From the NCBI GenBank assembly GCA_030528125.1, contig JAUMZM010000007.1, positions 1 to 46,931 of the forward strand: a DNA stretch of 46,931 bases, given 5' to 3'. The notes under the pieces are model-generated. The model had not been told where the DNA came from. It saw nothing but the letters and a program-made list of their open reading frames with translations, and did not search any database. Shown in pieces: positions 17,793-26,124 of the stretch; position 1 is the first letter of the stretch, and each line of letters opens with the position of its first letter. The translations under genes and the position numbers were made by a program. Origin of the DNA: Tissierellia bacterium. GTDB taxonomy: Bacteria; Bacillota; Clostridia; Tissierellales; Peptoniphilaceae.

Positions 17793-18197
17793 TTATAAAC
17801 TTTTTTCTATTTCACATACAGCTAAATCTATAAGATGCTTCATAGAGTAATCATTAACTCCAACTATAACATTATTGTCATGTAAAAAAGGAATTAGAAT
17901 CTTTTTTGCAAGAGATGAAGATATAGCTTCAGCCATATTTGGACTTATCTCCCCGTAAAGAGAATTAGAAAGCAATATACCAATAGGACCTACAATGATA
18001 TCTGCCCTTTTTGAATTAAATATAATGGCGTTTTCACCAGTAGCGGCCTTATCAGCACCTGCCTTTATCATATTATTAGTAGCATTGCTATTTGTACCAA
18101 CGCAAGTAATTTCCAAATCCTTGTGCTTCTTTTTAATAGTAGATATAAGCTTATTTCCAAGCCCTCCACCTTGAGCATCAATAACTAATAAATTCAT
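17793..18197 (-). CDS. DUF3842 family protein
   Basis: 134 aa from the ATG at 18197, which has AGGAG five bases upstream; an in-frame ATG at 18212 contains that ribosome site and is unlikely. The sequence has a glycine-rich nucleotide-binding-like start, MNLLVIDAQGGGLGNKLIS, followed by alternating strand/helix segments, a small Rossmann-like fold. The family is conserved in anaerobic Firmicutes but uncharacterised. It precedes larE by 147 bases on the same strand, and a TATAAT -10-like element lies near 18222-18227. The link to nickel-pincer cofactor metabolism is inferred from adjacency only. Confidence 0.75.
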   Translation of the reverse strand: MNLLVIDAQGGGLGNKLISTIKKKHKDLEITCVGTNSNATNNMIKAGADKAATGENAIIFNSKRADIIVGPIGILLSNSLYGEISPNMAEAISSSLAKKILIPFLHDNNVIVGVNDYSMKHLIDLAVCEIEKSL

Positions 18198-18574
18198 AAA
18201 AACTCCTAACATGTCTTATTATAACATATATTTAAATTTAATCTAATAAAAAGAAATGGTTTTTTAAAGATAAATATATTATAAATGTAATACACTCGAT
18301 ATAGTTTAATTAAAAACTAAATAAAAACATTAATACTTTATATTAATTTTATTTGAACTCTAGGAATAAAATATAATAATATATTATATATAAAGATTTA
18401 AAATATATGAAAAATAGTAAAAGTATATTAATTTTATTAAGTATTGTCTTATTAAGAACTGTAGCGTTTTTGTGCCACTTGTAAACTTATTAGTATAAAA
18501 TTAATTTAATTTTCAAGAATAATAGATTTTTTAATTTATTAACGTATTTATTATTAAATAATTAGGGAGATTTT
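18198..18574. other. AT-rich divergent intergenic region
   Basis: About 377 bases with no convincing gene. It must carry the promoter of the DUF3842/lar operon (TATAAT on the minus strand near 18222-18227, weak -35) and of the broken TrmO-like gene. A 25-codon frame at 18407-18484 encodes a hydrophobic signal-like peptide (MKNSKSILILLSIVLL...), but it has no ribosome site and may be a remnant. Confidence 0.45.
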
Positions 18575-18958
18575 ATGAAATCAAAAAAAATTGGAATTAT
18601 ACATAGCCCTTATGATAGAGAAAGAAAAAATAAAGCTCCAGGCCAAGGTAAAAAAGATGTTTATTCTAAAATAGAGGTATTAAAAGAATATTAAGAAGGA
18701 CTAAAAGGCCTACATACACACGATAAAGTTTTAGTCATATACTGGACAGATATGCCAAATAGAAAAGAACTAATAGTTCCAAGAAGAGGAAATGAAAAAT
18801 TACAAGGAATTTTTTCACTAAGCTCTTCACATAGGCCTAATCCCATACTTATCTCCTATTGTGAGATTTTAGAAATTAATAAAAACATACTAGTAGTTAA
18901 TAGATTAGAAGCTTTGGATGATTCTATTTTACTTGATATAAAAATTTCTAGAGACTGA
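18575..18958 (+). pseudogene. TrmO/TsaA-like (UPF0066) methyltransferase-family protein, nonsense-interrupted
   Basis: Reading through gives 127 codons: MKSKKIGIIHSPYDRE..., KVLVIYWTDM and the family signature SSSHRPNPI (usually RPNPIGLS). This matches the TsaA/TrmO-type fold, whose characterised member methylates t6A in tRNA using SAM. Codon 40 is TAA (18692-18694), splitting the frame after EVLKEY; EGLKGL follows directly as expected for the family. The start has a good ribosome site (AGGGAG). The second part begins again only at an ATG at 18752 with no ribosome site. Either a recent nonsense mutation or a sequence error. It could belong to a paralogous UPF0066 group rather than true TrmO. 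Confidence 0.75.
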
Positions 18959-19465
18959 TTTTATGATGTAAAATCTAATATTATTATAAATAAGAATTAC
19001 ATTAAAATATTATAACTATAGTTTTATTGTCATAATATTAAATTTTATTTTAAATCCGTTACTTTATGTTCCAATTAAAAAATCGACCCAAAAAGTTAGA
19101 TTAAAATCAACTTAAAAGGTCAGTTCTTTTCTTAAATATACACCTTTATTTATTATAGATTTTTAGTATAGATAGTCCTTATCATGTATCAAATTAGTAA
19201 ATACATCTATTAGTTTATAGACTATTTTTCGTAAAGTCCCTTGTACTAAGTTATGATATGGATCTGATCCACCATACTACAATCTTCATCATAGGATATG
19301 AAATCCTTAATTTTCATATTATCACCATTATTTTACATCTAAAAAATATTTATTATAAAATACCACTTATATTCAATTAAATATTATGCCCAGTTTATAA
19401 CTACACATTAATTTAATAGATGCTTTTATAAGTTTTTTTATCCTACAAATTACAGGTATATATTT
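18959..19465. other. Gene-free, apparently decayed stretch
   Basis: About 507 bases without an intact gene. On the minus strand two short frames in different phases (about 19140-19310; reading MKIKDFISYDEDCSM, and YGGSDPYHNLVQGTL with a following KIVYKLIDVFTNLIHDKDYLY) look like fragments of one lost coding sequence, which I do not recognise. A possible IS end remnant lies at 19083-19124. Confidence 0.4.
19083..19124. repeat. Possible IS3/IS150-type terminal repeat remnant
   Basis: The left part GACCCAAAAAGTTAGATT faces the inverted AATCAACTTAAAAGGTC with three bases between. Ends of IS150-group IS3-family elements commonly carry GACCC...AAAAGTT. Two ends meeting without a transposase would be a deletion remnant or a MITE-like unit. 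Arms match imperfectly and no target duplication was identified. Confidence 0.35.
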
Positions 19466-19952
19466 CTAATCTAGCTTAGCACCAAAAGATTTACAAAATC
19501 TTGCATCTTCATCATTCAATGTCTTACAATTAGGGCATCTTACCATAATTCTTTCTTTATGATTATCAATTTTTTCTAAATCTTTATCAAAATCTGACTA
19601 TTCTCTAAATTCATCATAGATATCAGAATACTGGCCATCTTTTGATCTAGAAAATGGCTCTAAGTTTCCTCTTACCTTCTCAGGATCTAAGATAACTCCA
19701 ACTCTGGCAAATTCTCTCTTGCAAGTGATTTCAAAAAAGTTCCTAAAATATACACATAAATCCAAAAAGAAAACCAGGTCCTGCAAGTTCTCCATTAGAA
19801 AATGATGGTTCAAAAATAGAAAAATTAAGGAACCCCAAAAATCCCGAGAAGAACAAAATAAATCCAACTACAATTAGTATATTATCTATTATATATACTA
19901 TCTTTTTCCATGCTTTTAGTTTTTTGTTATGTTTTTTATTGTCATTATACAT
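19466..19952 (-). pseudogene. Broken membrane protein with C-terminal zinc ribbon
   Basis: The start (MYNDNKKHNKKLKAWKK) and a membrane segment (IDNILIVVGFILFFSGFLGF) occupy one frame that stops at 19743. The continuation (FFEITCKREFARVGVILDPEK ... YDEFRE) lies in a second frame, ends at a TAG (19598-19600), and is followed in the same frame by SDFDKDLEKI and a zinc-ribbon end, MVRCPNCKTLNDEDARFCKSFG. The fourth zinc ligand of a CPNC...FCxxC ribbon is phenylalanine here (FCKSFG). So there is a frameshift, a nonsense codon and a lost ligand: an old pseudogene rather than a single sequence error. Function unknown. Confidence 0.65.
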
Positions 19953-20033
19953 AAATTCTCTCCTTAATTTTTAATCAGGCATTCTTTTATCATATTTATA
20001 TATATAAAATAAATAAATCTAATATTAAATTTA

Positions 20034-20047
20034 CGTAAACGTTTAAA
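20034..20047. promoter_or_regulatory. Candidate cre (CcpA) site
   Basis: CGTAAACGTTTAAA differs at two positions from the ideal cre TGTAAACGTTTACA. It lies upstream of the broken zinc-ribbon gene and downstream of the membrane protein gene at 20108-20770. Chance match is possible in AT-rich DNA. Confidence 0.3.
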
Positions 20048-20107
20048 GCCTACTACTGAGATATTTTTATTTGTAATAATTTAAGCTTATATTTTGCATT
20101 CAAAATG

Positions 20108-20770
20108 CTACTTCTTATTTATAAATAAATATCTTGATTTATAAAAAACAAATACTAATATACATCCAATAAAATATACTGTTGCTACTATAATACTAAT
20201 ATCTATTTTGAAATAGAAGAATATTAAAAGAAATATAATATTAGATATTAATGTAGGTATAATGCCTTTAAAATTTTCTATTCCAATTGAAACATATTCA
20301 TATATATCTATTTTTGAACCACTATTATAACTTTTTACAGCTTTATCAAAAAATATTATAATAATATTTTCAGTCCCTAATACAAAGAACATCTGAGTAA
20401 TAATAATTTTTAAATCAACTGAAACTTTAGTTGTAAGATCTAAGCTACTAAGTATTTCTAGAATAATAAATACAATTATTATAATTAAAGATGTAAATAA
20501 TATAGCAAATAGATTTTTGCTTAATATATAGTCTATTATATTAGAAGGCTTGTCAAAAGTTTTTAGCTCATAATTATACTCTTCATCAGTTGTAATATAC
20601 CTAAAAATAGTACTTAATAAAATATCAATTGAAAAAGATATTAACCACAACCATTCTTTAATAGAAATTAGCGCAAAGCTAAATATAAATATTAACCCAA
20701 ATAAAAATCCATAAATATCATAACTTCCATCATTAACAAAAAATTTTTTGCATGTTTTTATAAAATACAT
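20108..20770 (-). CDS. Multi-pass membrane protein of unknown function
   Basis: 220 aa from ATG 20770; a GTG two codons upstream is an alternative, with AAAGG lying nine bases before the ATG but only three before the GTG. About six hydrophobic segments are visible: FLFGLIFIFSFALI, WLWLISFSIDILL, AILFTSLIIIIVFIILEIL, ITQMFFVLGTENIIIIFF, TLISNIIFLLIFFYF and SIIVATVYFIGCILVFVFY. Short charged loops separate them; no signature motif was recognised. It stands alone between two gene-poor stretches. It could be an orphan of the same decayed locus as the neighbouring pseudogenes. I assign no function. Confidence 0.6.
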   Translation of the reverse strand: MYFIKTCKKFFVNDGSYDIYGFLFGLIFIFSFALISIKEWLWLISFSIDILLSTIFRYITTDEEYNYELKTFDKPSNIIDYILSKNLFAILFTSLIIIIVFIILEILSSLDLTTKVSVDLKIIITQMFFVLGTENIIIIFFDKAVKSYNSGSKIDIYEYVSIGIENFKGIIPTLISNIIFLLIFFYFKIDISIIVATVYFIGCILVFVFYKSRYLFINKK

Positions 20771-21040
20771 AATCACATACCTTTATATAATCTAACAATT
20801 TGTGCTAATTAATAAAACTATATCCAATAATCTTAAATAATATATATTATAAATCATATTTTTAAAAAATACAATAGCCTATCACAAATATTAATTTATT
20901 TTGCCATAGCCTGATTCTACTTATTATTTATTTTTTATAATATTCTATATTATTTAAAAATTTACAATTGATATTTCTAATTAGATAAGAAATGAATATA
21001 AATTATTAATAAAATCTTATTAAAAAAACTATTTTGTCTT

Positions 21041-21721
21041 CTATAGTAGATAATCAATCATTGTTTTCTTATTAGAATCTAGTTTCAAAAAATCATTAAC
21101 AAAATCATCTATTGCACTATCTACATTTTTATCATCCACAAATTTATTCATAATATCAAAAGAACAAGTAAATCCATATATACCACATTGAATAAGCTCT
21201 AGAACCTGATTAGAATTTTTAAAACTTGCCGCTAATATCTTTGTGTCAAAATTATTTGCATCTATTATATTTTGAATTTTTTTAACTACTAATATTCCGT
21301 CATATCCTAAATTATCTATCCTATTTATATATGGTGCAACATATTTAGCTCCAGCTTTCATTGCTAAAAATGCCTGCATAGGAGAGTATATAGCTGTTGC
21401 TGTTACATTAATACCATCTTTTGCAATTTTTTTAATAGCTTTTAATCCTCCTTTATTTGCAGGAATTTTTACAAATGTATTATTACCATATTCTTTAACA
21501 ATAAGATTTGATTCTTTAATTATACTATCATAATCTTTCGATAATACTTGAATATGTAATTGATCATCTTTTATAAAGTTTCTGATTTTCTTTAGCACTT
21601 CTAATGGTTTTTCACCTTGTTTAGATAGAATTGTTGGATTTGTAGTAACTCCATCAATTTTATAATATTCATAAACTTCTTTTATATTTTTAATATTTGC
21701 ATCGTCTAATAATAATTTCAT
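21041..21721 (-). CDS. Transaldolase-like fructose-6-phosphate aldolase
   Basis: 226 aa, the length of the small TalC/FSA-type transaldolases. MKLLLDDANIKNIKE and DGVTTNPTIL at the start, the Schiff-base lysine in FVKIPANKGGLKA, and INVTATAIYSPMQAFLA and ILAASFKN downstream match the family. Such enzymes cleave fructose-6-phosphate to dihydroxyacetone and glyceraldehyde-3-phosphate, or act as transaldolases. It is the last gene of the sorbitol cluster, 41 bases after the GpsA-like gene, with AAGGTG as ribosome site. Here it would cleave the fructose-6-phosphate made from sorbitol-6-phosphate (pathway inferred). Confidence 0.85.
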   Translation of the reverse strand: MKLLLDDANIKNIKEVYEYYKIDGVTTNPTILSKQGEKPLEVLKKIRNFIKDDQLHIQVLSKDYDSIIKESNLIVKEYGNNTFVKIPANKGGLKAIKKIAKDGINVTATAIYSPMQAFLAMKAGAKYVAPYINRIDNLGYDGILVVKKIQNIIDANNFDTKILAASFKNSNQVLELIQCGIYGFTCSFDIMNKFVDDKNVDSAIDDFVNDFLKLDSNKKTMIDYLL

Positions 21722-21762
21722 TATTTCACCTTTTATCCTTATTAATTATTTGTTTTCTATCA

Positions 21763-22815
21763 TTAATTTTCAAAATCTTGCTTATTAAATTTATCCCAAG
21801 GTATATTTACTTTCTTACTATTAGCAATAAGTTCATAAACGTGCATTAAAAGAGGAAAATTATCAATTTTTATTTTTCCATCATCTGAAAGCTTTGTTAT
21901 TGATTCTCTCATTCTTTTGGATATAACAATAGATTCCAGTGTGACCCCTTTTAATATTTCCATGGATTCATCAAAAGATATTCCTCTTCCCAATAGAGTT
22001 CCTATTCTTCTTGTTCTTCCTCCATAAATTGTTACATACAAATCACCAATACCTAATTCTAATTGATTTTTATCCCAATTATAAAACGTTAATAATTCTC
22101 CCATTTCACGACTAACTTCTGTAAAAAGTGCAGCTTGTGGATTATAATGATTTATTCCCTCTTTCCCCTCTTCTACCTCTGCTATTTCCACTGCAAGATA
22201 TACAGCTAAATCATAAGCATTTTTTAGATCCACTGAAAGTTCAACTGCTCTTATATCTGTTGATAAAGAAATATGATAATAATCCATTTCAAAAATTTCC
22301 TTAAATATTTTTAATTCTTCAGCATTGTTACCACAGTAACAAACTAATGAATGATGTATGTCAGCAAGTTCATACGATATACATGGATTTCCTACAACAT
22401 TTATTTCTTTTCTTATACCTTTTTCTTCTAGTTTTTGAATCAAATATTCAGGATATGTAATCAAAGATCCATCTTTATTATTTATCATTCCTTTGGTAAC
22501 TAATAAAACTGGGATAGATAGATCTATTTTTGGAAATACTTTTTCTAAAAACCAATCAACTCCAAATGAAGATACTACACAAATAACAGCCTCTACTCCA
22601 TTAAGCACTTCATCTAGTTCTTCAACATAATAAAATTTAGTACCGTCAGATAATTGTCTTCTTAAAGTTTTATGATATTGGGTTTCTTTTCCTTATTTTG
22701 CTATATCTCTATCAAGATGAGTTCCTATCAATCTTATTTCATGTCCATTGTCATAAGCTGGAATTAATAACGCAGATGTCATCATTCCACATCCAATAAG
22801 TGTTATTGTTTTCAT
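21763..22815 (-). pseudogene. GpsA-like NAD(P)-dependent glycerol-3-phosphate dehydrogenase family, nonsense-interrupted
   Basis: From ATG 22815 (AGGAG seven bases upstream) the frame gives MKTITLIGCGMMTSALLIPA, a normal GxGxxxxA nucleotide-binding start, but codon 41 is TAA (22693-22695). The frame then continues unbroken to 21763, 350 residues in all. Family landmarks are VLLVTKGM, VVGNPCISYELAD, AVELSVDLKNAYDLAVYLAVE and GDLYVTIYGGRTRRIGTLLGRG. The downstream part alone lacks the Rossmann glycines and should be inactive. Location in the sorbitol operon suggests a sugar-phosphate or dihydroxyacetone-phosphate substrate rather than housekeeping lipid synthesis. Single substitution: decay or sequence error. 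Confidence 0.75.
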
Positions 22816-22833
22816 TATTTCTCCTAAATGAAC

Positions 22834-22870
22834 ATAGAGAGTTTGTATGTAAAATAAAACCACTCTCTAT
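22834..22870 (-). other. Intercistronic hairpin after srlD
   Basis: Nine-base arms ATAGAGAGT and ACTCTCTAT with a 19-base AT-rich loop, between srlD and the GpsA-like gene. No T-run follows on the minus strand, so it is more likely an mRNA-stability or processing element than a terminator. Confidence 0.45.
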
Positions 22871-22911
22871 ATAATTTCTTCGTATTTCTAAAATAAATTC
22901 AAAATTATACT

Positions 22912-23724
22912 TTATCCTCTTGTCTTTCCACCAGCAACATTTATAGTAACTCCATGAATATATGATGCTCTGTCACTCATCAAAAATGCGACAAGATTGG
23001 CAACTTCTGTGAGTTTGCCACTTCTACCTAAAGGAGTTGTTTTAGTAGATGAATAACCTTTTCTTAAATCATTAACTGTAATATCTCTTGTATAAGCCAA
23101 AGCTTCTTCATAAGAAGGAGTTCTTAATCCTGTAGCTTCTAATATTCCAGGAGCAACGCCAACTACACGAATTCCGTGTTTTCCTAATTCCTTTGCCCAT
23201 GATCTTGTAAATGAATTTACAGCATTTTTAGTAGCAGCATATATTGACTGACCTTCACTACCTTCAAGACCAGCTTCAGAACTCATATTTATAATAACTC
23301 CTTGATTTTCTTTTACAAATATTTTTGCTGCCTCTTGTGAAAAATAGAATAATCCCTTTAAATTTATATCTACCACTTTGTCAAAAACTTTATCATCTAA
23401 CTCATATTTACTATTTTCTTCTTTAAAATCAACTAGAAGTCTTGGTATATTTATACCAGCATTATTAACTATAGCATCAAGTTTATCAAATTTTTGGATA
23501 GTTTCATTGATCGCACTCTTTACATTTTCTCTATTAGTTACATCACAAATTTGATATAAAAGATTATCACCATTTTCGTGTTTAAATTCTGGTTTGTTTT
23601 TATTTATATCACAAGCAACTACTTTTGCTCCGACATTTAAAAGTTCTTCAACACAAGCTTTCCCTATTCCAGATGCTGCCCCAGTTACAATAACTACTTT
23701 ATCTTCTAATTCTAACCAATTCAT
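22912..23724 (-). CDS. srlD: Sorbitol-6-phosphate 2-dehydrogenase (SDR family)
   Basis: 270 aa. Classical short-chain dehydrogenase: NAD-binding VTGAASGIGKA near residue 14, NNAG (about 88-91), catalytic Ser in IINMSSEAG, YAATK active-site Tyr/Lys, and the C-terminal region YIHGVTINVAGGKTRG. It oxidises sorbitol-6-phosphate to fructose-6-phosphate with NAD. It starts directly after the stop codon of the PTS EIIA gene with no gap, GGAGG serving as ribosome site, so it is co-translated with the sorbitol PTS genes. Specificity for sorbitol is set by that context. Confidence 0.9.
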   Translation of the reverse strand: MNWLELEDKVVIVTGAASGIGKACVEELLNVGAKVVACDINKNKPEFKHENGDNLLYQICDVTNRENVKSAINETIQKFDKLDAIVNNAGINIPRLLVDFKEENSKYELDDKVFDKVVDINLKGLFYFSQEAAKIFVKENQGVIINMSSEAGLEGSEGQSIYAATKNAVNSFTRSWAKELGKHGIRVVGVAPGILEATGLRTPSYEEALAYTRDITVNDLRKGYSSTKTTPLGRSGKLTEVANLVAFLMSDRASYIHGVTINVAGGKTRG

Positions 23725-24087
23725 TTATGCCTCCAGTATCTTTATAATAGATCCAATTTTTAGTTCATCGAACTTTTTATTTTCGCAGATTATAGCTCCT
23801 GGCAATAAATCATCCACCTCATTAGAAAGATTTACTGTAAGATGTCCAAGTCTTTCAAGATTTTTTTGAGCTTCATTCCCTACAGTGAGAATTTTTGCCT
23901 TTTTACCATCAATTTCAAAATAATCTCCCACCTTAATAATTCCATCTACTCTCTTTATATCTATAGTATGACAATAATCTTTTAATGTATCTGGTGCATT
24001 CTCACCAAAAAATATTATTAATTCATTGCCAAATTCATTTGCTAAATCGCCTTTATCTTTAACTACATTTTCATAAATACTTTTCAA
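23725..24087 (-). CDS. srlB: PTS glucitol/sorbitol-specific EIIA
   Basis: 120 aa, usual size for this EIIA. Begins at TTG (24087) with GGAG seven bases upstream; no ATG is available near the start. Conserved stretches are IFFGENAPDTLKDYCHTI, with the probable phosphohistidine His, and GHLTVNL, LPGAIIC, GSIIKI. It takes phosphate from HPr and passes it to the EIIB domain of SrlE. Gap to srlE is nine bases. Confidence 0.9.
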   Translation of the reverse strand: MKSIYENVVKDKGDLANEFGNELIIFFGENAPDTLKDYCHTIDIKRVDGIIKVGDYFEIDGKKAKILTVGNEAQKNLERLGHLTVNLSNEVDDLLPGAIICENKKFDELKIGSIIKILEA

Positions 24088-24096
24088 TACTAACTC

Positions 24097-25104
24097 CTAA
24101 TATAAACCGAATGATGCAAGGTATCCTACAATTATCCTAGGTACTCCTATTAGAAATCTAGAATACATTACAGATACAACTCCTACCTCAACTGTTTCCT
24201 TTTCAGCTTCTGCAAGTCCCAATCCAACAGGTATAAAATCACAAGCATTTTGCGTATTTATAGCAAATAAAGCTGGAAGAGCTAAGCTTGGTGCAATGTT
24301 ACCTCTTGCTATTTCACTACCTATTAAAGTTCCTATAACTTGACTTATAACCGCTCCAGGCCCTAAAAGTGCAGATAAAACAGGTATTGAGCATACTAAA
24401 CCTAAAATTACTAATCCAACTATATTATTAGCTAAAGGAATTAAAAGTTTTGCAAACCAATTACCAAATCCAGACCCCTGAATTATACCTATAAGCATAG
24501 ATACAAAAGCCATAAATGGCAGAATTGTATGTATTACAGTATCAACAGCATTTCTTCCCGCTTGGAAAAATATATCTATCACTCTACCTGTTCCCATACC
24601 CACTTTTTGTATGAAAGAACTTCCTGATTGTTCTGCTAAAGTCTGAGATACTTTTTTCTCACTAGAATAAGTAACTTTTTGATTTTCTTTAACTTCTGAA
24701 GAATTTCTTTTGTCTTCTTGATTAGTTTCCATATTTTCATCTATTGCTTTTATTTGATTTAAACCTACATCTGATACATATATATCTTCTGTTATATAAT
24801 TTGCCAATGGTCCTGATTTTCCTGTGGCCATTATATTTATTGTAGGTATTCCCTTTTTAGGGTAAATGCCACATCTTAAAGTTCCACCACAATCAATAAT
24901 TACAGCAAATATACTTTCTTCTGGAACTGAAGTTTTAAATCCATTTACAGCTTCTCCACCTGTTATTTCTATTATTCTATCTACTATATCAGGTTTAAAT
25001 CCACCTCCAGTTATATATAAAAGTTTATCTTTATCACTTTCTGGGCCAATTATCAATGGACCACCATATCCTGAGCTTCCTTTTTCTATTCTAACTTTAC
25101 TCAT
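24097..25104 (-). CDS. srlE: PTS glucitol/sorbitol-specific EIIBC component
   Basis: 335 aa. Residues 1-120 form the EIIB domain with the phosphocysteine region [21 protein letters not shown] linker rich in Glu, Lys and Ser (about 125-160) follows. The rest is the membrane EIIC part with hydrophobic segments from about 180 onward and the motif [21 protein letters not shown]. With SrlA it forms the sorbitol channel and phosphorylates the sugar during uptake. Starts two bases after the srlA stop. Confidence 0.92.
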   Translation of the reverse strand: MSKVRIEKGSSGYGGPLIIGPESDKDKLLYITGGGFKPDIVDRIIEITGGEAVNGFKTSVPEESIFAVIIDCGGTLRCGIYPKKGIPTINIMATGKSGPLANYITEDIYVSDVGLNQIKAIDENMETNQEDKRNSSEVKENQKVTYSSEKKVSQTLAEQSGSSFIQKVGMGTGRVIDIFFQAGRNAVDTVIHTILPFMAFVSMLIGIIQGSGFGNWFAKLLIPLANNIVGLVILGLVCSIPVLSALLGPGAVISQVIGTLIGSEIARGNIAPSLALPALFAINTQNACDFIPVGLGLAEAEKETVEVGVVSVMYSRFLIGVPRIIVGYLASFGLY

Positions 25105-25106
25105 TA

Positions 25107-25658
25107 TTATTCCTCCACATTTAAAGTTCTTTTTAATTTAACATTTTGCTGTTTTTCAACATACTTAGTAGTAAAATCTGTTATCCAACCTGCAAAGAAA
25201 TTCATTACTAAACCTACAAGCATGTATCTAATTGCCAAAGGTACAGTTGATAATCCTAATTTTTCAACTCCCTGAGCAATTCCAAGCCAAACAAATAATT
25301 CTCCTGGATTAATATGAGGAAATAATCCATTGTTTGTATGACAATGATATGCTGCAGATGCATAATAAGAAGGCTTTTGTGCTTCTGGTAAGAATTTTCC
25401 CATGTATAATGCCATTGGATTTGCTAACATAAAAGCTGATACAAAAGGCAATACTCCATACGCAAGTATTTTATTTTTTGCACATAATTTACCAAACTTA
25501 TTTACTTTTTCTTGTCCTATAAGTGCTATTACTGCATTCATAAATACTAATAGCAATAGAACTTTTGGTACAATACTTGTTACCCATCCCATTAGTGTTT
25601 CTGCTCCTAGCTCAAATAGTCTTATAAAAGACTGAGCTAAATTTACTATAAAATTCAT
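25107..25658 (-). CDS. srlA: PTS glucitol/sorbitol-specific EIIC component
   Basis: 183 aa, the normal length of the GutA/SrlA half of the channel. About four membrane segments and the typical [17 protein letters not shown] and [19 protein letters not shown] segments, which likely line the substrate path. AAAGGAG precedes the ATG by five or six bases. Works with SrlE and SrlB to import sorbitol as sorbitol-6-phosphate. Confidence 0.93.
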   Translation of the reverse strand: MNFIVNLAQSFIRLFELGAETLMGWVTSIVPKVLLLLVFMNAVIALIGQEKVNKFGKLCAKNKILAYGVLPFVSAFMLANPMALYMGKFLPEAQKPSYYASAAYHCHTNNGLFPHINPGELFVWLGIAQGVEKLGLSTVPLAIRYMLVGLVMNFFAGWITDFTTKYVEKQQNVKLKRTLNVEE

Positions 25659-25726
25659 AAAATTCTCCTTTATTTATTATTTTTTTAATAATCCAAATGC
25701 TTTTTGAATAAGTGATTTCTCCATTT

Positions 25727-26116
25727 CTATTTGTTCACCTTTTTTACTTTTATAAAATTATCCTTTGCATTTAAAATAGCTAAAGATAAATTTTTACTAA
25801 GTCTTAATCCTTCTAATATTTCTTTATCTAAATCTTTTATATTAACATTAGTAAATATAGAAGCTTCTTTAAATCTAGCCAAAACACTTACTCCATGAAT
25901 ATAAGCATAATTTTGAATATTCCCAAAATCATCGACAGAAAACATAACTATAGCTCCAGCCTTTATAGCACCTTTTTTAATTCCTATGGTCACTTTACCC
26001 TTCTGTCTAAACTTATTGAAATAAGTCTTAAATGAATTCATTTGTAGAAATGTAAAGAAATATTGTAATAAAAACATAACAAGGATAAATACACCCAATG
26101 ATATAAATTTATTCAT
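25727..26116 (-). CDS. gutM: Glucitol operon activator GutM
   Basis: 129 aa. One N-terminal membrane helix (about 5-25), then a soluble region with KGKVTIGIKKGAIKAGAIVMFSVDD, matching the GutM family of membrane-tethered activators found in glucitol operons. Known members work with the local PRD regulator to induce the operon; the mechanism is not fully settled. Preceded by AAGGAG. It lies between the regulator gene and srlA, the standard place. Confidence 0.88.
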   Translation of the reverse strand: MNKFISLGVFILVMFLLQYFFTFLQMNSFKTYFNKFRQKGKVTIGIKKGAIKAGAIVMFSVDDFGNIQNYAYIHGVSVLARFKEASIFTNVNIKDLDKEILEGLRLSKNLSLAILNAKDNFIKVKKVNK

Positions 26117-26124
26117 AACTCTCC

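Noticed and set aside
18407..18484. 25-codon hydrophobic peptide frame (MKNSKSILILLSIVLL...)
   Set aside because: No ribosome site and no homology cue; AT-rich DNA gives such frames by chance. Kept only as a note in the intergenic entry.
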